NCBI GenBank assembly: GCA_025765615.1
Contig: JAIVFJ010000682.1
Span: 1 to 15,178 of the forward strand
Source: Zopfochytrium polystomum
Lineage: Eukaryota > Chytridiomycota > Chytridiomycetes > Chytridiales > Chytridiaceae
Direction of reading: 5' to 3'
DNA length: 15,178 nt
Under the pieces are notes generated by a model that saw nothing but the letters and a program-made list of their open reading frames with translations, was not told the origin of the DNA and made no database searches. A program made the translations under genes and the position numbers. Shown here piece after piece: positions 9,053 through 15,178 of this stretch. The number at the start of each line of letters is the position of its first letter. Within the stretch, counting starts at the first letter, position 1.

Positions 9053-9670
9053 TCACTTTTCAGGATTGGTATTTAGGTCATTGCTCTTTTTGCCACGGTG
9101 AGGATTTAGAGAGCACAGTCCCACAAGGCGGTTTGGAGAGTCCCAAGATGGATGTTTGACGTACTGGGTCTCTCTACTGTGTGTAACGTGGGAGCGCAGA
9201 TGGGCTGCGAAGCCAGTCACACGTTTCACATCCTCTGGCGCAAGAGAATCTGGAATCTCTGGCATTCTGCATCATCCTGCGGTGATGAGAATATTTGACA
9301 CAGTGTTCCAGTTGCTCCAGCTGTAAACTATTTTGCTACGCACGACAAATAGCTGGCAAAGTAATGAGAACTGAGTTGCTGCAGAGTCATTGACACATTG
9401 TCTGATCTTAACTTCTTTTTTTGGTGAAGAGGACCGAGGACCTCTTTCACCAAATCTGTTACAGCAGCCACCCAGCGACTTGTCGTAAGAGGACGAAAAA
9501 GGGGTGGTCTGAGCGTGGACCGCCCATGACTTTCGAGTTTTGAGTTTGTCAGGTTGGGATTAAGGAGGGGAGTGGGGCGTTTGCTGCTGTTGATGCGGCT
9601 GCTCCTGCTGCCACTACTCAAGACTCCAGTCACTTTTCCAGTACGGCTTGGATTTGCACTCGCGATCAAA
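9053..9670 (-). CDS. Weak spliced gene candidate, unknown
   Basis: Two exons, 9670-9344 and 9266-9053 (TGA), join in phase across a 77-nt intron with a good donor (GTGCGT) and a CAG acceptor. The joined product reads protein-like across the junction: SRWVAAVTDLVKEVLGP, SMTLQQLSSHYFASYLS, then MPEIPDSLAPEDVKRVTGFA. I do not recognise it. No ATG start is found. Upstream of about 9640 the coding-like signal moves to another frame (KVEEAQFDRECKSKPYWK), which ends at a TAG near 9613, so either an exon junction is missed or the gene carries an indel. The surroundings are repeat-like, so a decayed element is possible. Confidence 0.3.
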
Positions 9671-9759
9671 CTGGGCTTCTTCTACCTTTTGTTGTTGCGC
9701 TTTGCTGGGCTACCTTGGACGCAGCAACCACTGCGGGAATAATAAGTTTGTTCCCTTCC

Positions 9760-10350
9760 TTTACATGGATGAACCCTTCGAGCACTACACAAGTGCGGAA
9801 TTCCATCTATCCTTACAAATGCGCGTTTTCCGTTTTACCAAATTGCTTCTCCATTTTGCGTAAGTCCGCCACGGAAACAACAACCGTGCCACCCCAGCAA
9901 AGGATTTATCCTGTCCGCCGACAAAGGAGCGACGGGGGTTCAATTTCGTTTGTTCGTTTCGTTTCAAGCTGGCTGGGCGTACGGGTTAGAGGAGGGTGTG
10001 TTTGTTGGGAGCCGAGGGGGCTGCGCGGGCCGACGTGGGTGGGTTCGTCCGGCCGTCGACGTCTACTGGCAGTGGCAGCAGCACCAGCAGCAGCGGCACC
10101 AGCAGATCGACAGCAACAGCCGCCCGCCCCCACCGCCCATGCCTTCTTCACGTTGCCTGCATTGCAGGGCGCCCGCCGAGAACAGAGAACAGAGAAAAGA
10201 AATATCATGGTGATTGGATGATGGATGGCAATGACATGTCTGGGGTCGTCGGCGCCTGCCAAATGCCAAATTTCGGGTTTTCTTTTTTGATGATTTGGTT
10301 CAGCATGAAATTTTTGGACGCCCCGCGCCCCTGTGTGTGGCTTCCTTCCG
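9760..10350. other. Non-coding stretch upstream of PHO84-like gene
   Basis: This includes a CAG/GCA-rich imperfect trinucleotide tract at about 10070-10110. Frames are open on both strands, but the products are low-complexity or Arg/Pro/Cys-rich and have no recognisable domain. I see no convincing gene. Confidence 0.5.
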
Positions 10351-10358
10351 TCCGCCAG

Positions 10359-10543
10359 CCAATCAAGGGCGCTCAGACGCTGCACGCGCGCCCCTTCGCA
10401 GCCGCCAATTGGAAGCGCCCAATTTCTTTGCAGAGGTGGGGGGGGTGACGCAAACACTTGAAAATCGGCCAAATCGCCTCCTTCCTCGTGAAAAAAAAAT
10501 TGGCGCCTCGCGCGCGCGTGCACCGAGCTCGAGCTGTGATTGG
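10359..10543 (+). promoter_or_regulatory. CCAAT-box cluster
   Basis: There are four CCAAT pentamers in 185 bp: direct at 10359-10363, 10405-10409 and 10419-10423, and inverted (ATTGG) at 10539-10543. The second overlaps its own inverse (CCAATTGG). They lie 140-320 bp before a 5'-UTR intron donor, a usual place for HAP/NF-Y binding in fungi. No CACGTG Pho4-type site was seen nearby. Confidence 0.5.
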
Positions 10544-10681
10544 CTGGATCGCCTTGCGCAAACATCATACAAAACGGAAAAAGGAAGCTTTTGGGCTTTC
10601 CTTTCTTCCTTTTCGCTTATCTTTTTTTTGTGTCCTTTCTTTCTTTTCTGTCTTTGACCCATTTCCAATCGCAGTTGGCAA

Positions 10682-10834
10682 GTAAGTATTCCTGCTTTTC
10701 TTTCTTTGTTTTCCGGATTTGTTTCTTTTCATTTTCCTTCCCGTTCGGTTTTCTTCTCCTTTAAAAAGGCAAACCAAACACCGCCGCCCAACAAACACAC
10801 TCTTTCCCTGTCTGTCTCCTTCTCGCCCCATCAG
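10682..10834 (+). other. Likely 5'-UTR intron of PHO84-like gene
   Basis: A full-consensus donor (GTAAGTATT at 10682) is followed by a long pyrimidine-rich stretch and a CATCAG acceptor ending at 10834, three bases before the start ATG. The intron would be 153 nt. An intron abutting the ATG is common in highly expressed fungal genes. cDNA would confirm it. Confidence 0.6.
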
Positions 10835-10837
10835 AAA

Positions 10838-12735
10838 ATGTCGGGTGCCGTTGAACAGAAACGTGCCCAGGCCTTCGCCCACCTCGATGAGGCGAAGCTC
10901 GGTTCGTATGTCCTTCGCCAGTCGACGTAACCATCTGCTCGTTCCTAACATCCCATCGCAGGGTGGTTCCACTTGCGTGCTGTCCTCGTGTCAGGAGTTG
11001 GGTTCTTCACCGATGCCTACGATATCTTCGTCATCTCGCAGTGCCTCCCCATGATGTGCGTATTGGAGCCCTTTTCACCGCAACGTAAATTGTCCTAACA
11101 TATAGCCGCAAAATAGTTACCAGGTGTACTACCCACAGTACGTTAAGGGCTCTTTCCCCGCCCAGTACCTGAACGCATCAGTCGTTCCATGGAACGCAAA
11201 CACCTCCTACACTCCTCAAAACAGTGAGTGGCGCATTGTAGTTGGTTTGCTGATTGTGCCTTGACCTAACGGATTTTTTTTTCAAGCCCTGACCAGCTGG
11301 ACCTCGAACGGAAACAACATTCACCTCGATGCGCTGCTGAAGGCCTCCACCAACTGGGGTAACTTCATCGGCCAGCTCGGATTCGGTTACCTCGGCGACA
11401 AACTGGGTCGCAAGAAGATGTACGGTATCGAGCTCATTATCATGATGGTGTGCACTGTTGGCTCCGCAATGGCCGCCCCCGCCGCTCGTGGCTTCAGCAT
11501 GGTCGTCGTCCTCACCCTGTGGCGTTTTCTTCCTCGGTATCGGTATTGGTGGCGACTACCCCATGTCTGCCGTTATCACCTCCGAATTCGCCAACGTTCG
11601 GTACCGTGGAATGATGCTCTCTGCCGTCTTCGCCATGCAAGGTATCGGCATTCTTGTCGGCGGTGTCGTCTTCGTCACCACCCTTAGCTACATGAAGTCC
11701 TACATCTTGGCCGACTACATGAACCTGGACTACGTGTGGCGTATCGCCCTCGGAGTTGGTGTCATCCCTGCTGTCATCGCCGTGTACTTCCGTCTGACTA
11801 TCCCCGAGACTCCTCGTTACACCGTTGATGTTGTCGGCGACGCTGACAAGGCCGAGCGGGATGTCGAGAAAGTCCTTGCCCTGAACGAAGTCCGCGACGT
11901 CACCACAAACTGGGGTCAGGAGCAGGTCGCCACCACGAAAGTGGTCGTCAAGCAGAACGACTTTGCCAGCTACTTTGGAAAGTGGAACAACCTCAAGGTT
12001 CTCATCGGCACTGCCTACACCTGGTTCGCCCTCGACATCGCGTGGTACGGTCTGTCCCTCAACCAGTCCACCATCCTTGGCCTCATCAACTTCAACGGTC
12101 CTTCGAAGATCTCCGGATACTGTGCCGTCAACCCCAGCGACGCCACTCAGAAATACTGCCCGTCCGCGTTCGTCGACCCAACTGCGTCCGTGTACGACTA
12201 CTTCTACCAGCGTGCCATTGGTAACATCATCATTGCATGCGCCGGTACCGTTCCCGGCTACTGGGTGACCGTACTTCTCATTGAGAAGCTGGGCCGGAAG
12301 CCCATCCAGTTCCTCGGCTTTGGTGTCATCACTGTTGTTCTGCTCGCCCTGGCCATTGGATGGACCACAATCTCCACCAACGTCACCACCTTCATGACTC
12401 TGTTCACCATTGCCCAGTTCTTCTTCAACTTTGGCCCCAACTCGACCACATTCGTCGTTCCTGGTGAGGTGTTCCCCACCCGCTGGAGGTCGACCGGCCA
12501 CGGTATCTCTGCGGCCATGGGCAAAGTCGGTGCCATCCTTGGTATCCAGGCTGTCGGCCCTTACTTCACGGACAACGCCAAGACTGTGCTGTACACCTTC
12601 GCAGTCGTCATGGCCACTGGCTTTATTGCCACCTTCCTGATCCCTGAAACCAAGGGCAAGACTCTCGAGGAGCTGTCCCAGGAGGACACCGTCTTCGTTG
12701 ACGAGGTCGAGTTCGTCGACAACGTGAAGGCATGA
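10838..12735 (+). CDS. PHO84: Pho84-type inorganic phosphate:H+ symporter (MFS), frame broken by 1 nt
   Basis: This is a plasma-membrane transporter taking up inorganic phosphate with protons; yeast Pho84 is the high-affinity system. Exons are 10838-10901, 10962-11055, 11117-11223 and 11287-12735, with introns of 60, 61 and 63 nt, all in phase. Visible signatures are FFTDAYDIFVIS (helix 1), GDKLGRKKMYG (MFS loop 2-3), LGIGIGGDYPMSAVITSEFA (phosphate-permease signature), IPETPRYT, the second-half loop EKLGRKPIQF, VPGEVFPTRWRSTGHGISAA, and a C-terminus IPETKGKTLEELSQED. Inside exon 4, at 11525-11528, the TTTT run has one base too many: the frame reads ...LTLWR before it and FFLGIGIGG after it only if one T is skipped. 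With that correction the product is 570 aa, close to the usual 580 or so. Codon use is strongly C/G-ending, as in highly expressed genes. Everything else is intact, so a consensus error is the likeliest cause. A fresh inactivating mutation is the alternative. Confidence 0.93.
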
Positions 12736-13560
12736 AGGGGATGACGCTCGCGCCTTGAAACTGCTGTTGCCGCCAATGCAAATCCTACCCATTAATGGCA
12801 CCTTGTGAGTTGTTACCAAATTCTTAGATTTGTTGTTTTTGTTTTGTTGTTAGCTGCAATTTCATCATTTTGTTTCGCCGATGCCAAACGTGCTTGCTTT
12901 GAGCGAACCCGTAGCGTTGCTTTCATTTCTTCTCTGTTCTTTTGATCTATGGGGATCGTTGCTTTTGCTTTGTTTTGTTGTTCATTGATGAAGGAGAGGA
13001 TGATGTGTGGAGTGCCTCGCTGAATTTCGGTCACTGTTGTTATTGTGCGCAACAAAGATGTTACCAAACCGAAACTACGTCACATAGGTTCGAAAGCGAC
13101 ACCCCTCCTTTGGTCAGTGGATGATGGCCTGGTTTCTCTAGTTCCCCTCGCATCTCATTGACTTCGTCAATTATTAATACATGTAATTATGTGCTTGCCG
13201 AACCGTCGGCACGGTGTGTCAACGCAGGCGGACGGATGTGAGGCTGTGGCGCCATCTTGCGAATAACGCTAGGCTACAGCAATATTTTGTGGAACTTCCG
13301 TCGCATTTAGCCCGAGCCGGAACATATCTCTTTCCCTTCCCGGCCAAATGTGCTGCTAACATATGACTTTGGCCCCTCCTTCGCCGGCGCCGAGTTTTTT
13401 ATTTGCCGGCGCGACTACATTCATTCCAATTGTTTTCTTCATTCTTTGCATAATGGGTTACCATTCGTCTCAGAACTGTACTTCCGTACTCCTTTTTTTT
13501 TCCCCTCCTTTTTTTTCACGTAAGTGGGTGCAATGATCTACCTCCAACATGAAACAGCCA
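12736..13560. other. 3' flank of PHO84-like gene, no gene seen
   Basis: This stretch is T-rich with TTTTGTTTTGTTG runs and short open frames only. It contains a perfect 6-bp hairpin with a 4-nt loop, TGCCGA-ACCG-TCGGCA, at 13196-13211, and CGCCGGCG-type dyads near 13380-13415. No canonical AATAAA lies close to the stop codon. Confidence 0.55.
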
Positions 13561-13723
13561 ACAAGTGTTCAAGAAGGCGCAGAAAGATCACTTTTCAGAA
13601 CTGTCGCAATCAGTTGGCTGACGCTTCGCGGGGTTTTTTCGTGAAAGCAAATTTGAAGGCTTCCACTCCGAGTTCAAAGATCCTGCCACTCGAAGCCGTA
13701 AACTAACGCCTCTCACGGGATAG

Positions 13724-14055
13724 AGATGGACTGACAGGGTTAGACATCCCCTCAGAACTGAAAAAGGAGTTTCACGAGGTGATTCACAAACCATCAAAGG
13801 CAAAGTTACGAAAATATGCCAAAGGCTTGGGAGTAACTCCACCCCCGCATCGAAGTTATCGACCTGGGAACATTCAACGGACAATCTTGCTCGCAGACGA
13901 TGAGCGACTGCGACGTAAGCATTTTTGCGTTCTGCTATGGAGAAAGCCTGGATCCCAACTCTCGTCTTGGGAAATGCTTGGATGTCGCGTTGGGTTTAGT
14001 GAACGTGAGAAAACTTTCACGTCTTCTGCGGAAGTTGTTGACGCCTGCGTCGTAG
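13724..14055 (+). CDS. Weak spliced gene candidate, 3' part, unknown
   Basis: I do not recognise this product. A branch-like ACTAAC at about 13702 and a GGATAG acceptor (ending 13723) open a frame that reads DGLTGLDIPSELKKEFHEVI and KAKLRKYAKGLGVTPPPHRS. It reaches a strong donor, GTAAGC, at 13915. An 85-nt intron to the TTTAG ending at 13999 joins in phase to LNVRKLSRLLRKLLTPAS and a TAG at 14053-14055. Without splicing, the frame instead continues to about 14078. Coding-like sequence also lies at about 13635-13720 in another frame, so the upstream structure is unclear. The 5' end and start codon are unidentified. Confidence 0.3.
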
Positions 14056-14431
14056 CCCCAAACGGCCCGAGGGTTTGAACCATCTTGAATCGTTTACAAA
14101 GACTTTTGCGTCACGGTTTGGTATCGGTTGGTGGAGGAGGATCATTGTTCGCTTCGTCTCGTGTTCGTGGTCTTCTCAAGCGATCAGTTCATTGAACAAA
14201 GTAACTTTGGTGGATGGTGGATACTCATTTAGGTGCGCTACCCTTTGGCACTCTCGACTAAACACGAGTTGAGCGAGCTAATGGAAAAACCGATTCCGTA
14301 TAAAGAGTAACCCCTCCCCTGCCCACACACATGAACACAAACACGGAAACCAAAGAGAAGATAACGAAAAAAAGGGCAACTTGGAGGATATCGAACAGTC
14401 ACACAGAAACCCACCTGACATGGGGGGGACC
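14056..14431. other. Intergenic, nothing distinct
   Basis: Short frames exist on both strands, but none shows a recognisable domain or a supported splice structure. The end merges into a CA/CT-rich microsatellite. Confidence 0.5.
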
Positions 14432-14467
14432 AAACACACACCACACACTCTCTCTCTCTCACACACA
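14432..14467. repeat. CA/CT microsatellite
   Basis: CA-rich dinucleotides pass into an uninterrupted CT run and back to CA. It lies about 50 bp beyond the stop codon of the dioxygenase gene, probably in its 3' UTR. Confidence 0.8.
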
Positions 14468-14514
14468 TCTTCCTCCTCACAAAACCCCAGGGTCACTTTC
14501 CGACCACCACCGCC

Positions 14515-14762
14515 TCAGCCGCCGCGCCCTTGGCGGCCGCCCCCCTGGGTTGTAAACTTGACGCCGACCTTGTTGCGGCCTTTGATGTCCTCGATCTCGT
14601 TCGCAATGTCGGCAAACACGAACGGCGCGCGCTCGATGCCCAGCGTCTCCTCGCGGCTGCGGCTCGCCGGGTCCAGCGACGGCCGGTTGGGACCGAGCAC
14701 GACGAAGCGCGTGCCCGCGCGCGTCTGTGGGAAGTAGTCGAACACGGCGTGGTGGAGGACGC

Positions 14763-14793
<31 letters not shown>

Positions 14794-15178
14794 GGTTGTT
14801 AGCAACTCGTCCAACACCCAAACACCCCAAAAACAAAAAAATTTGGGAGTCGCGCTCTACGAAGGTACTCACACCCTGTTGTCCCAGATGGCGACCGAGT
14901 CCTTGGCCCACTTGAAGCGGACCTGGATGTCCAGGCTCTTTTCGGCGACCGAGTACAAGTACTCGAGCAGATTGTCTTATTGGCGGGGAGACAAAGAAAA
15001 AGAGAAAAAAAAAAACAAAATTGAAATTGTCAGGGGGAGTTCAAAGCATGAAAAAAAAAACCGTACCCGACTCGGCCTTTTTAAACCCGCGAATCTGCTT
15101 TGCAAACGGCCTGCTCGCCGACAGGTTCCTCCACCCCGTGACCGGGTGCGTCGCGACGAGCGGCTGCACGCCCCGCGA
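14515..15178 (-). CDS. TauD/TfdA-family 2-oxoglutarate-dependent dioxygenase, 3' part
   Basis: This family of Fe(II)/2-oxoglutarate oxygenases releases sulfite from taurine and other sulfonates (bacterial TauD, yeast Jlp1) or hydroxylates related acids. Three exons lie in the window: 15178-15067, 14975-14873 and 14761-14515 (TGA). They join in phase across introns of 91 and 111 nt and give 153 residues; the 5' part is beyond the right edge. The first contains THPVTGWRNLS, the conserved substrate/cofactor-side motif. The second has NLLEYLYSVAEKSLDIQVRF and then SVAIWDNR. The third continues VVLHHAVFDYFPQTRAGTRF, where the His after WDNR is the distal iron ligand and the following Arg residues include the 2-oxoglutarate carboxylate binder. 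The HxD half of the iron site would be upstream, outside the window. The C-terminus is Gly/Arg-rich (TTQGGGRQGRGG). The family is clear; the exact substrate cannot be read from this part. Confidence 0.9.
14765..14793. repeat. Homopolymer T29 (A29 on the gene strand)
   Basis: Twenty-nine uninterrupted Ts on plus lie within the last intron of the dioxygenase gene. On the coding strand this is A29 between a GCTAAC branch-type site and the TAG acceptor, where a pyrimidine tract would be expected. Confidence 0.9.

Noticed and set aside
9906..10568. Minus-strand open frame of 220 codons upstream of the PHO84-like gene
   Set aside because: It covers the CCAAT promoter and a CAG-rich tract; the product is of mixed low complexity with no recognisable motif.
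11512..12819. Long open frame (435 codons) on minus opposite the PHO84-like gene
   Set aside because: It is the antisense shadow of a strongly C/G-ending coding region; it is Gly/Asp/Val-rich with no domain.

Overview
The window looks like nuclear DNA of a fungus. Genes are split by short GT-AG introns (most 48-111 nt, with CTAAC-type branch sites), lie on both strands, and include a Pho84-type phosphate:H+ symporter, an Erf2-type DHHC palmitoyltransferase and a JLP1/TauD-type sulfonate dioxygenase. An early-diverging (chytrid-like) fungus is my guess from the intron density and mixed GC content, but no marker here settles the lineage.

Layout from left to right. (1) 1-1330: a 37-bp tandem duplication carrying splice-acceptor-like sequence, then an unidentified plus-strand coding region whose reading frame breaks near 763. 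(2) 1339-4705: TATA box, a ten-exon plus-strand gene of unknown function (about 635 aa), and its poly(A) signal. Its exons join in phase throughout except for one frame change inside a very GC-rich Gly/Ala tract. (3) 4826-7174, minus strand, convergent with the previous gene: a six-exon Erf2-like palmitoyltransferase, fully reconstructable in phase to 675 aa. (4) 7380-10350: a gene-poor stretch with degenerate GGTTA-type repeats, a diverged inverted repeat of about 200-bp arms that carries two tail-to-tail copies of an unknown coding sequence, two adjacent perfect hairpins, a tRNA-like half, and one weak minus-strand gene candidate. (5) 10359-12735: CCAAT-rich promoter, a 5'-UTR intron and a four-exon PHO84-like gene with a single extra T in a T run that breaks the frame in its signature region. 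(6) 12736-14514: mostly non-coding, with one weak spliced plus-strand candidate. (7) 14515 to the right edge, minus strand: the 3' three exons of a TauD/TfdA-family dioxygenase.

The identified genes (phosphate uptake, Ras-type palmitoylation, sulfonate use) are ordinary housekeeping or nutrient genes and form no evident cluster. The most unusual features are the inverted gene-copy pair at 7761-8249, the 27-nt exon encoding the DHHC catalytic motif, the A29 tract beside a 3' splice site in the dioxygenase gene, and repeated one-base frame breaks, several at homopolymers, which could be either pseudogenisation or consensus error. All exon models were made by eye from splice consensus and phase.
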